From the NCBI GenBank assembly GCA_029880775.1, contig JAOUNV010000089.1, positions 1 to 7,189 on the forward strand: 7,189 nt of DNA, given 5' to 3'. The stretch is from Nitrospinota bacterium. GTDB taxonomy: Bacteria > Nitrospinota_A > UBA7883. Numbering within the stretch: position 1 is the stretch's first letter; each line of letters opens with the position of its first letter. The notes under the pieces are model-generated. The model saw only the letters and a program-made list of their open reading frames with translations. It did not search any database and was not told the origin of the DNA. The translations under genes and the position numbers were made by a program. Below, piece after piece: positions 1 through 5,334 of this stretch.

Positions 1-2
1 TG

Positions 3-83
3 GCGCTGCCGGTGATTTACGGATACCTGCTCACTTGGAAAGAGAAAGAAAACTATCCCGCAAGCGCGCGGGATGACGCCTGA
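3..83 (+). CDS. C-terminal end of a membrane protein, possibly an RND metal efflux pump (partial)
   Basis: Only the last 26 codons lie in the window; the gene begins before the left edge. The frame reads ALPVIYGYLLTWKEKENYP and ends with a short charged tail and TGA at 81-83. A hydrophobic stretch containing LPVIY, followed by a tryptophan and a charged cytoplasmic tail, is what the last transmembrane helix and C-terminus of CusA/CzcA-type RND pumps often look like. The next gene, 27 nt downstream on the same strand, encodes a secreted Met/His-rich protein, which fits a copper or silver export operon. The identification rests on 26 residues and on context, so it is tentative. Another polytopic membrane protein is possible. 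Neither of the other two + frames gives a similar membrane-like tail. Confidence 0.45.
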   Translation, partial: ALPVIYGYLLTWKEKENYPASARDDA

Positions 84-110
84 AAACATAACTCAGAAAA
101 GGAAATTACA

Positions 111-584
111 ATGAAACGACTTACGACAATTATCACGGCCCTGCTTATGGTGGCTCTTACATGGGTGGCCCCCACCTGGGCAGCCGATCACAAGCATATG
201 CACGGCGATATGCATGGCGAACCTGGAATGAGCAAATCTATGGACAGTGATAAAAAAAGCATGTCAGGGATGTTCATGACCACGAAGGAGATCAACGGCT
301 ACAAGGTTTCGTTCCATGTGATGAAAGCGTCTGGGGGGATGAAGCATGATGACTCCCACAACCTGATGGTGAAAGTGGAAAAGGGTGGCGCCCCTGTCTC
401 TGGACTGATCGCCAACTCCAAAGTGATCCACCCGGATGGCACGGAAGAGTCCAAGAAGCTGATGCAGATGGGGGATTGGATGATGGCAGGGTACGACCTG
501 GGGCATAAAGGGAAACACCAGTTGATGATCCTGTTCAAAACCGCAGACGGGAAGAAACACTTTGGTGGTGTTTTCTATCCGTGA
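111..584 (+). CDS. Secreted Met/His-rich, putative metal-binding periplasmic protein
   Basis: The product has 157 residues. Residues 1-24 form a Sec signal peptide: KR at the N-terminus, a hydrophobic core (about 7-20), and a likely cut after TWA at 22-24. Residues 27-56 are packed with possible metal ligands: His at 27, 29, 31, 35 and Met at 30, 34, 40, 44, 51, 54, 56. The rest (about 57-157) looks like a small beta-sandwich, with alternating hydrophobic strands such as YKVSFHVM and HQLMILFKTADGKKH. This resembles the YtkA/FixH-like domains found beside metal efflux genes. The start is well supported: AAGGAA at 99-104 lies 6 nt before the ATG. The gene probably shares a transcript with the partial membrane gene upstream. 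A role in periplasmic copper or silver binding is inferred from composition and context; no enzyme motif is visible. No clear terminator follows the stop. Confidence 0.82.
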   Translation: MKRLTTIITALLMVALTWVAPTWAADHKHMHGDMHGEPGMSKSMDSDKKSMSGMFMTTKEINGYKVSFHVMKASGGMKHDDSHNLMVKVEKGGAPVSGLIANSKVIHPDGTEESKKLMQMGDWMMAGYDLGHKGKHQLMILFKTADGKKHFGGVFYP

Positions 585-699
585 TGAGACGGGGTTGATT
601 GCGATGGGAACAGGATTTTAGACCGGCAGGTGTGCTACGCAACGATGGATCGCCAAGATTCTTAACTTGGTTTGAATCTGTTTTGCGTAAAGCGCTTCC

Positions 700-918
700 C
701 TATCTTTGCCATCCCTCTATCTTGAATATTTTATCGATTAACTTTCTTTCCGGCTTGCCGAAATCGGGAGCGAACCAGAGTTCGAATCGCGCCGGGTAGA
801 ATACTCCCCAGTCCCCCTCATACACGGTGATACGGCTGTTGTAAAAGAACTGTTCCTTTTCTGTGTCGCAAAAATAATCACACTCAGGGGGCGTAGTACA
901 GTGCCATATCAGGTCCAA
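700..918 (-). CDS. Doubtful small ORF, 72 residues, or remnant of a gene
   Basis: This reading frame gives an aromatic-rich, protein-like translation (for example VYEGDWGVFYPARFELWF, then a Lys/Glu/Ile-rich tail) with mixed, coding-like codons such as GAG/GAA and TTC/TTT. Against a real gene: there is no ATG anywhere in the frame, the only early start is TTG at 916-918, no Shine-Dalgarno sequence precedes it, and a TAA lies three codons upstream. It could be a short gene with a weak start, the tail of a decayed gene, or chance. I do not recognise a family. It stands alone between two + strand genes and shares no operon. Confidence 0.25.
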   Translation of the reverse strand: MDLIWHCTTPPECDYFCDTEKEQFFYNSRITVYEGDWGVFYPARFELWFAPDFGKPERKLIDKIFKIEGWQR

Positions 919-948
919 TGGTGGTTTTTATATATTATTGAGCTTTAA

Positions 949-958
949 GTATCGATAC
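949..958. repeat. 10-bp perfect palindrome upstream of the membrane protein gene
   Basis: GTATCGATAC is its own reverse complement. It lies 53 nt before the start codon at 1012, in the AT-rich region where the promoter should be, just 5' of a TACAAT (963-968) that could be a -10 box. A regulator site is possible, but a 10-bp palindrome can occur by chance. Confidence 0.25.
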
Positions 959-995
959 AGGTTACAATCATATTCCATGGTATCAAACATATAAA

Positions 996-1002
996 AGAGG
1001 AG
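996..1002 (+). promoter_or_regulatory. Ribosome binding site deciding the 1012 start
   Basis: AGAGGAG lies 9 nt before the ATG at 1012. A nearer ATG at 1004 is only 1 nt from this site and opens a frame that stops after 20 codons, so 1012 is the better start for the large membrane protein. Confidence 0.6.
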
Positions 1003-1011
1003 TATGCCTAC

Positions 1012-3480
1012 ATGGTATCTAGCGAGACCAAACCTGGTTTTAATTTTTACGCTGGCCTGTTCATGGTGACTTTCGCCACCTTGGCGCTCCAGATAACCCA
1101 GACCCGTATCCTTTCGGTGGTAACCTGGTATTATCTGGCGTTTTTCACCATAAGCATGGCGATGTTTGGGCTGACAGCTGGCGCCGTGTGGGTCTATTAC
1201 CACAGAGCCGAACTTGAGCGCGGAAACATTTCCGATCATCTTTCGCGGTATTCTTCTCTTTTCGCTCTCTCAATTCTCGTTTCATTTCTGATCCAGACTA
1301 CTTTGGCCATCACGGGTTTCTCCAGTGGCAGCGCAGTGCTTGTATGGATGGAGATGGCGATAGTCCTCGCGGGACCGTATGTGTTTTCAGGGATCGTCGT
1401 CAGCATCGCGCTCACCATGAGCCCGTACCCTATCGGGAAGGTGTATGGTGTGGACCTTTTGGGAGCGGCGATAGGCTGCATTGGCGCCTTTTTGCTTCTC
1501 AATATCACCTCCGCTTACGCCGCGATATTCTTGATCGGCGCCGCAGTGGCGTCTGGAGCGATATTCTTTTCCAGGCATGCCCGGATACTGGGTGTAGAGT
1601 CAACATGGGAAGGGGGATTGATAAGTCGGGTCACCGGCAAACCGCTGATGATCATGATCTTGGCGTTGGCCCTGGGTTTGTTCAACGCAGTGGCGCCTCG
1701 GGGGTTTGAGCCAATACTGGTGAAAAACAAACTTCCTAATAAAGATTCAGTTGTATATTCCGAATGGAATTCCTTTTCTAATGTCCAGCTAGCATACAAT
1801 GGCGTTGTATCTCCAGCTATGTGGGGTCCTTCCCCCATTTTTTCCCAGACAAACTGGCGTGTGGAGCAAAACATGCTCAGAATCGACAGCGACGCTGGCA
1901 CCGCAATGTATTATTTCAACGGTGACAGAAAGAACTTGGGATTTCTTCAATACGATATAACCACACTGGCCTACAACCTGCCACGAAAAAAGGAAAAAGC
2001 CGCTGTTATCGGTGTGGGTGGTGGCAGGGACATTCAATCCGCCCACTTTTTCGGGTTCGACGAAATTACCGGTGTAGATGTAAATCCCATATTCATAAAG
2101 ATGCATATGCGGGACGATTTATTCGCCAAGTTCTCTGGCATCAGGGATATCAAAGGAGTAAAGCTGGTTAATGATGAGGCAAGGAGCTGGTTTAGGCGGA
2201 CTGACAGGAAATTCGACATGATACAAATGAGCCTGGTGGACACATGGGCGTCCACTGGCGCGGGCGCCTTCACCCTTAGCGAAAATTCACTTTATACTCT
2301 GGAAGGGTGGGAGTGCTTCATGAACCGGCTGACCCCGGACGGGGTTTTCACAGTCAGCCGCTGGTTTGACCATAATAACCATATCGAAACCGGTAGGGTG
2401 GCGAGCCTGGCCACTGCAGTGCTGTTAAGGATGGGGGTGGAAAATCCACAGCGCCATATCGTTCTCGTCAGCCAGGAACTGCTATCCACAATAATCATTT
2501 CAGTTAGGCCCTTTGATCAGGCGGACATAAAAGCTCTCGAATCTGCTGTGGAAAAATATCAATATTCATGGGTTATTAAACCCGATGAGCCGAGACCGGG
2601 GGGGGTTCTGGGCACAATACTATCCGCAAAAAATGTGGTTGCTCTGAACAAAATCAGCATTGGTACGTTGTGGGATCTGAGCGCTCCCACCGACGACCGT
2701 CCTTTCTTTTTTAACCTGATTCGTATGAACACTCCGATTGCGGTGTTCAGTAAGGTGTGGGGGTATGGTTATTCAGGCAAAATAAGATCTGGTGTCATAA
2801 GAGGGAATGTCATAGCCGGGTTTGCCCTTGCTAATATTTTTCTCATATCCTTGTTTCTCACGACGATAACCATAGTGATTCCTCTGCGGTCGGCAGTGCA
2901 GGACTCCGGACGAAAGCTGGTCAATGGCGCCACGTTATATTTCGCCTGTATTGGGTTTGGTTTTATCACCGTGGAGATGGGGATGCTCCAAAGGTTCAGC
3001 GTTTTCCTGGGCCACCCCATATATTCACTCACTGTCGCCCTGTTCAGCCTGATACTCTCCACCGGAATCGGCAGTCTTTTGTCAGATAAGATTAAACTGG
3101 ACACTTTCGGAAAAGTGGCCACATGGTCAGTTATGACCGCCGGTTATCTGGTATTGTTCGCCATTTTTGGAGGGAAGGTCTTATTTCTTTTTGATGCGGC
3201 CTCCATGATGACCAAGATATCGGTCAGTATCGCGATGATCTCAGCGGTCGGGTTATTGATGGGGTTCGGGTTTCCCACCGGCATGTCGCTGGTTTCCAAA
3301 ATCGACCGTCGTCCCACCCCTTGGCTGTGGGGAGTGAACGGAGCCTGCGGAGTCCTGGGATCCTGTATCGCCATTTGGATAAGCATATCGTATAGCATTA
3401 GCGCCACGTTCATGGTCGCTGCGGCTTTCTATCTGCTGATAATCCCATCCGCCAGAATGATAATTGGCGCTAAGGCATGA
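1012..3480 (+). CDS. Polytopic membrane protein with central spermidine-synthase-like domain
   Basis: The product has 822 residues in three parts. An N-terminal block (about 13-230) holds roughly seven hydrophobic helices. A soluble central domain (about 235-580) has the spermidine synthase / SAM-binding Rossmann fold. A C-terminal block (about 600-815) holds roughly seven more helices. In the central domain I see the nucleotide-binding loop GVGGGRD at 334-340, the acidic strand end GVDVNP at 354-359 and an acidic DEAR at 388-391. FDMIQMSLVD lies at 401-410, followed by a gatekeeper-like TLSENSLYTLEGW, and TDDRPFFF at 560-567 marks the end of the domain. Aligned by eye with SpeE, the first Asp of the DxxDP active-site motif is Ser407, the second is Asp410 and the Pro is Thr411. 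Classical putrescine aminopropyl transfer is therefore doubtful. Such membrane-embedded SpeE-like proteins occur widely in bacteria, but their substrate is generally unknown. It is probably monocistronic, ending at the terminator at 3490-3528. Confidence 0.85.
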   Translation: MVSSETKPGFNFYAGLFMVTFATLALQITQTRILSVVTWYYLAFFTISMAMFGLTAGAVWVYYHRAELERGNISDHLSRYSSLFALSILVSFLIQTTLAITGFSSGSAVLVWMEMAIVLAGPYVFSGIVVSIALTMSPYPIGKVYGVDLLGAAIGCIGAFLLLNITSAYAAIFLIGAAVASGAIFFSRHARILGVESTWEGGLISRVTGKPLMIMILALALGLFNAVAPRGFEPILVKNKLPNKDSVVYSEWNSFSNVQLAYNGVVSPAMWGPSPIFSQTNWRVEQNMLRIDSDAGTAMYYFNGDRKNLGFLQYDITTLAYNLPRKKEKAAVIGVGGGRDIQSAHFFGFDEITGVDVNPIFIKMHMRDDLFAKFSGIRDIKGVKLVNDEARSWFRRTDRKFDMIQMSLVDTWASTGAGAFTLSENSLYTLEGWECFMNRLTPDGVFTVSRWFDHNNHIETGRVASLATAVLLRMGVENPQRHIVLVSQELLSTIIISVRPFDQADIKALESAVEKYQYSWVIKPDEPRPGGVLGTILSAKNVVALNKISIGTLWDLSAPTDDRPFFFNLIRMNTPIAVFSKVWGYGYSGKIRSGVIRGNVIAGFALANIFLISLFLTTITIVIPLRSAVQDSGRKLVNGATLYFACIGFGFITVEMGMLQRFSVFLGHPIYSLTVALFSLILSTGIGSLLSDKIKLDTFGKVATWSVMTAGYLVLFAIFGGKVLFLFDAASMMTKISVSIAMISAVGLLMGFGFPTGMSLVSKIDRRPTPWLWGVNGACGVLGSCIAIWISISYSISATFMVAAAFYLLIIPSARMIIGAKA

Positions 3481-3489
3481 GAAGGGAAT

Positions 3490-3528
3490 AAAAAAAGGCC
3501 GACACCCGCTCGGGGCGTCGGCCTTTTT
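3490..3528. terminator. Strong hairpin terminator, bidirectional
   Basis: The arms GGCCGAC (3497-3503) and GTCGGCC (3517-3523) pair perfectly, with further CCC/GGG pairing inside. Five T's follow on the + side (3524-3528) and seven A's precede (3490-3496), so both strands get a hairpin followed by a U-tract. It sits 9 nt after the + strand membrane gene and 27 nt beyond the end of the - strand cytochrome gene, ending both transcripts. Confidence 0.92.
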
Positions 3529-3555
3529 AAATTTACCCGAAATTAAATACTGAAT

Positions 3556-4044
3556 CTAGAAGCGGTTTCCGCAAGCATAACCCTTACACACGCCTTCAAA
3601 GCTGGCATGACATTTCTCGCAGGTCTTCGGATTCAAAGGATGCCCAGCGTCGCTGGCGGCAATTGATTTTCCGGTGGAAATTTGCAGAACATCATAGATC
3701 GGTTTTCCGTTCTTGATTTCCGTGGTAAACACCGCGTCGATTTTCTTGAAAACAAGAACACCGAGCATACCTTCGGGGTATTTGCCGCCCTTCACCTTGT
3801 AGGTGGCGTAGGCCTTCGGATGGATGTAGGACTTGTAGTTACCCGGATTGACACCGCAATAGATATCCACAGTCGCCTGCAGGATGTCGTCTCCGCCGAG
3901 CGCAATGACGTTCACGCCGCAAGGAGGCATGGGGCCTTTGGCCTTACCAGCGGGCCATTTCGCCCAGAATTCATTAGCGCTACCCACGCCAGTGAACCCA
4001 ATAAACATGACTGCAAACAAAGTGTAGAAAAGGACTTTTCTCAT
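3556..4044 (-). CDS. Secreted mono-haem c-type cytochrome, cytochrome P460 / c'-beta-like
   Basis: The product has 162 residues. Residues 1-23 are a Sec signal peptide with a cut likely after GSA. The mature part is a compact beta-rich domain with one haem c site, CEKCH, at 142-146 near the C-terminus. The stretch YIHPKAYATYKVKGGKYPEGM (broken here as YIHPKAYATY, then KVKGGKYPEGM, about 73-93) resembles the equivalent segment of cytochrome P460. Small size and a C-terminal CxxCH are also typical of that group, which includes hydroxylamine-oxidising P460 and NO-binding c'-beta. Whether the haem-crosslinking Lys is present cannot be settled by eye; Lys100 and Lys101 lie in the strand after YPEGM. 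Cysteines outside the haem motif are 42, 63, 153 and 158; 42 and 63 each begin a CGVN. The start is supported by AGGGGGG a few nt upstream. No neighbour encodes a partner. Confidence 0.8.
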   Translation of the reverse strand: MRKVLFYTLFAVMFIGFTGVGSANEFWAKWPAGKAKGPMPPCGVNVIALGGDDILQATVDIYCGVNPGNYKSYIHPKAYATYKVKGGKYPEGMLGVLVFKKIDAVFTTEIKNGKPIYDVLQISTGKSIAASDAGHPLNPKTCEKCHASFEGVCKGYACGNRF

Positions 4045-4068
4045 CGTTCCCCCCTAAGAGTAAAGAAA

Positions 4069-4182
4069 ATGAATAAAAATGAGCCAAAATGCGCACGAGC
4101 CATCGATCTGTTCGAAAACTCAATACGCAAGCTTAAATACCCCTCATTAACACGGTTGGAAATAACCGCAAATGATTCCTGA
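4069..4182 (+). CDS. Doubtful 37-residue ORF divergent to the cytochrome gene
   Basis: Reading from ATG at 4069 gives a hydrophilic peptide with a possibly amphipathic helix (CARAIDLFENSIRKLKYP) and TGA at 4180-4182. The Shine-Dalgarno candidate is weak (AAGAG, about 10 nt upstream). The same frame is open further left through the cytochrome gene as an antisense shadow, so an open frame here is weak evidence. It also overlaps the expected promoter region of the cytochrome gene. No family recognised. Confidence 0.15.
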   Translation: MNKNEPKCARAIDLFENSIRKLKYPSLTRLEITANDS

Positions 4183-4276
4183 AAAACCTGCGCCTCAGCG
4201 ATGCAAGGCCTTTCAGCGTTATTCTGAAAAACCGTCAATAAACGCAGTAAACTCTATATAGCTTCTCCATCTTGGG

Positions 4277-4294
4277 GTATGACTAAAGTCATAC
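4277..4294. promoter_or_regulatory. 18-bp inverted repeat, candidate regulator binding site
   Basis: GTATGACTAAAGTCATAC has two perfect 8-bp arms around AA. Its core half-sites TGACT/AGTCA are the same as those in the operator-like repeat at 4631-4652, but 2 bp apart rather than 8. The core also has the spacing of FNR/CRP-family sites (5-bp half-sites around 4 bp), though its half-site ATGAC differs from the usual TTGAT. A TATATA at 4255-4260 could be a -10 box just upstream. The regulated gene is unclear: the cytochrome start is 233 nt to the left and the tetR start 378 nt to the right. Confidence 0.45.
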
Positions 4295-4449
4295 AATGGA
4301 ATGGGGCTGATTCCGAAACAGGGGGATTCGTCCGGCTAACAGTCTCGTATGGTTACACCTGTGAATCTGTACGTCTCGGCATGAATAAAAATATCAAGAA
4401 GATGAACTTGTCTTAAAACTATAAAAATAATTTCATGGAGGAGCGTAAA

Positions 4450-4590
4450 TTGGTTAACCATTTGATACTAAGGCCTTTGGAATGTGGAATGAATTGCGAC
4501 TCGAATAATTCAGAGCATTGGATTCCCGGAAGTTTAATGGCTCCTGGCCCGACTACAGCATTTTCCCACTGCATGGTGGCTATCGAATAA
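4450..4590 (+). CDS. Doubtful 46-residue ORF with a strong ribosome binding site
   Basis: GGAGGAG (4437-4443) precedes a TTG at 4450 by 6 nt, and the frame stays open to TAA at 4588-4590. An in-frame ATG at 4435 would give 51 residues, but the Shine-Dalgarno sequence would then lie inside the ORF. The peptide contains three cysteines and no signal peptide, helix or motif I recognise. It stops just 7 nt before the -35 box of the tetR promoter. The ribosome site is the only real support; a leader peptide or a chance ORF are both possible. Confidence 0.22.
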   Translation: MVNHLILRPLECGMNCDSNNSEHWIPGSLMAPGPTTAFSHCMVAIE

Positions 4591-4597
4591 AACATGC

Positions 4598-4626
4598 TTG
4601 CAACGGGCGGAGATATGGGTTAGATT
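4598..4626 (+). promoter_or_regulatory. Sigma-70-type promoter of the tetR-efflux operon
   Basis: TTGCAA (4598-4603) and TAGATT (4621-4626) each match four of six consensus bases and are separated by exactly 17 bp. Transcription would start near 4633, inside the inverted repeat at 4631-4652 and about 40 nt before the tetR start codon. Confidence 0.5.
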
Positions 4627-4630
4627 TGTC

Positions 4631-4652
4631 GCTGACTGAATATTTAGTCAGC
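4631..4652. promoter_or_regulatory. 22-bp operator-like inverted repeat, probable TetR-family site
   Basis: The arms GCTGACT (4631-4637) and AGTCAGC (4646-4652) are perfect reverse complements. The 8-bp centre GAATATTT is palindromic except for one mismatched pair, so 20 of 22 positions are symmetric. Length, symmetry and AT-rich centre are typical of TetR/AcrR-family operators. It begins 4 bp after the -10 box and covers the expected transcription start, 19 nt before the tetR ATG. The inferred mode is autorepression of the whole operon, relieved by a pump substrate. Confidence 0.75.
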
Positions 4653-4671
4653 GGATTATCACAGGTTTGTT

Positions 4672-5334
4672 ATGAAAGAATGTAGTTATACGGCTTTGGA
4701 GGCAGAGCCGAAGAGCACCCAGAGGAAAAGGCCGGAGGGGCTTGAAAGGATACTGGTCGCCGCCGAATCCCTCTTCGCAAAGCAAGGGTACGAGGCCGTC
4801 ACCATAAAGGCCATCGCCAAGAACTCAGGACAAAGCCAAGCCAACGTCATCTACCACTTCAAAAGTAAAAAAGAGCTTTACATTAATGTCCTGCGCCAAG
4901 CCAGGGAAAGGCTGGTGAGCAATGCCACTCCACCCGATATTGATTCCAAAGAATTTAGCTTGGGGGAATATATAAGCGCCTTTGCTAAAGATCACCTGGA
5001 CATGCTCACCAAGGATGAAAAAGCGGTGAGGCTTTTATACAGAGAAATATTGGGATACGGCATTATTGAAGGGAAGGAGCTTGCCGCCAAAGTCCTGGGT
5101 CACGACCTAGGCTGCTTTGTGCAGGCGATGGAGGGTAGCAGAGGCTCCATGCGCAAAGGAGTGAGTCCTGCCGCCGCCGCATTCCTCATTTTAGGGATTA
5201 ACGCCATGTTCGTCCATGCGGGGAACGTTGTCCGGCACATGCCTGGCGGCCAGTTTGCGTCTGGCCATGACAAATTTCAGAAAGAAGTTATCAATATATT
5301 GTTGAATGGGATGTTGGAGACAATCGATGATTAG
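4672..5334 (+). CDS. TetR/AcrR-family transcriptional repressor of the adjacent efflux operon
   Basis: The product has 220 residues. After a charged N-terminal extension (1-22), residues about 24-70 form the TetR DNA-binding domain. It includes AAESLFAKQGYEAVTIKAIA, the helix-turn-helix, and the typical end motif VIYHFKSKKELY (59-70). The remaining helical part (about 75-220) is the ligand-binding and dimerisation region, which is poorly conserved in this family, so the inducer cannot be told. It includes a hydrophobic helix, AAAAFLILGINAMFVHAG, at 167-184. The length is normal for the family. The start at 4672 has a weak ACAGG 6 nt upstream, which may keep repressor levels low. The gene overlaps the membrane fusion protein gene by 8 nt and follows the operator at 4631-4652. 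Local autoregulation is therefore the simplest model. Confidence 0.92.
   Translation: MKECSYTALEAEPKSTQRKRPEGLERILVAAESLFAKQGYEAVTIKAIAKNSGQSQANVIYHFKSKKELYINVLRQARERLVSNATPPDIDSKEFSLGEYISAFAKDHLDMLTKDEKAVRLLYREILGYGIIEGKELAAKVLGHDLGCFVQAMEGSRGSMRKGVSPAAAAFLILGINAMFVHAGNVVRHMPGGQFASGHDKFQKEVINILLNGMLETIDD

Larger units (their letters stand above)
585..1011. other. 427-bp intergenic region, mostly unexplained
   Basis: No convincing gene on the + strand: the open stretch at 599-799 starts at TTG without a Shine-Dalgarno sequence and its translation has no recognisable character. On the - strand, 700-918 is open and listed separately. A possible T-loop-like string (GTTCGAATC near 780) is not part of a tRNA, because the flanking bases cannot form a T-stem. 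The last 90 bases are AT-rich and must hold the promoter of the 1012 gene. They include a perfect 10-bp palindrome, GTATCGATAC, at 949-958. No hairpin terminator is evident after 584. Confidence 0.6.
4045..4671. other. 627-bp intergenic region between divergent transcripts
   Basis: This stretch separates the leftward cytochrome gene from the rightward tetR operon and must hold both promoters. It contains two doubtful short ORFs (4069-4182, 4450-4590), an 18-bp inverted repeat (4277-4294), and the promoter and operator of the tetR operon (4598-4652). It also has a weak TTTCAG/CTGAAA hairpin (4211-4229) and a 10-bp direct repeat CTGAAAAACC (4179-4188 and 4224-4233). Between 4295 and 4434 I see nothing I can name; the region is long enough for a small RNA, but no promoter plus terminator pair is evident. 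Confidence 0.6.

Noticed and set aside
599..799. Open + strand frame of 66 codons
   Set aside because: It starts at TTG with no ribosome site, the translation has no recognisable pattern, and it partly overlaps the more protein-like antisense frame.
770..800. T-loop-like GTTCGAATC suggesting a tRNA
   Set aside because: The flanking five-base segments do not pair into a T-stem, and no anticodon or acceptor arms can be drawn around it.
928..1239. 103-residue - strand frame over the start of the membrane protein gene
   Set aside because: It lies antisense to a clear coding sequence, and its composition follows the complementary codons of that gene.
4211..4229. TTTCAG-7 nt-CTGAAA hairpin as a terminator
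   Set aside because: The stem has only six pairs, two of them G-C, and no U-tract follows on the + strand.
4041..4238. 65-residue - strand frame just upstream of the cytochrome gene
   Set aside because: It overlaps the cytochrome start by 4 nt and would be upstream in the same direction, but it has no Shine-Dalgarno sequence, no recognisable motif, and covers the region where the cytochrome promoter should lie.
4069..4392. 12-bp repeat ATGAATAAAAAT at 4069-4080 and 4381-4392
   Set aside because: It is low-complexity, A-rich sequence and most likely repeated by chance; no larger shared context surrounds the copies.
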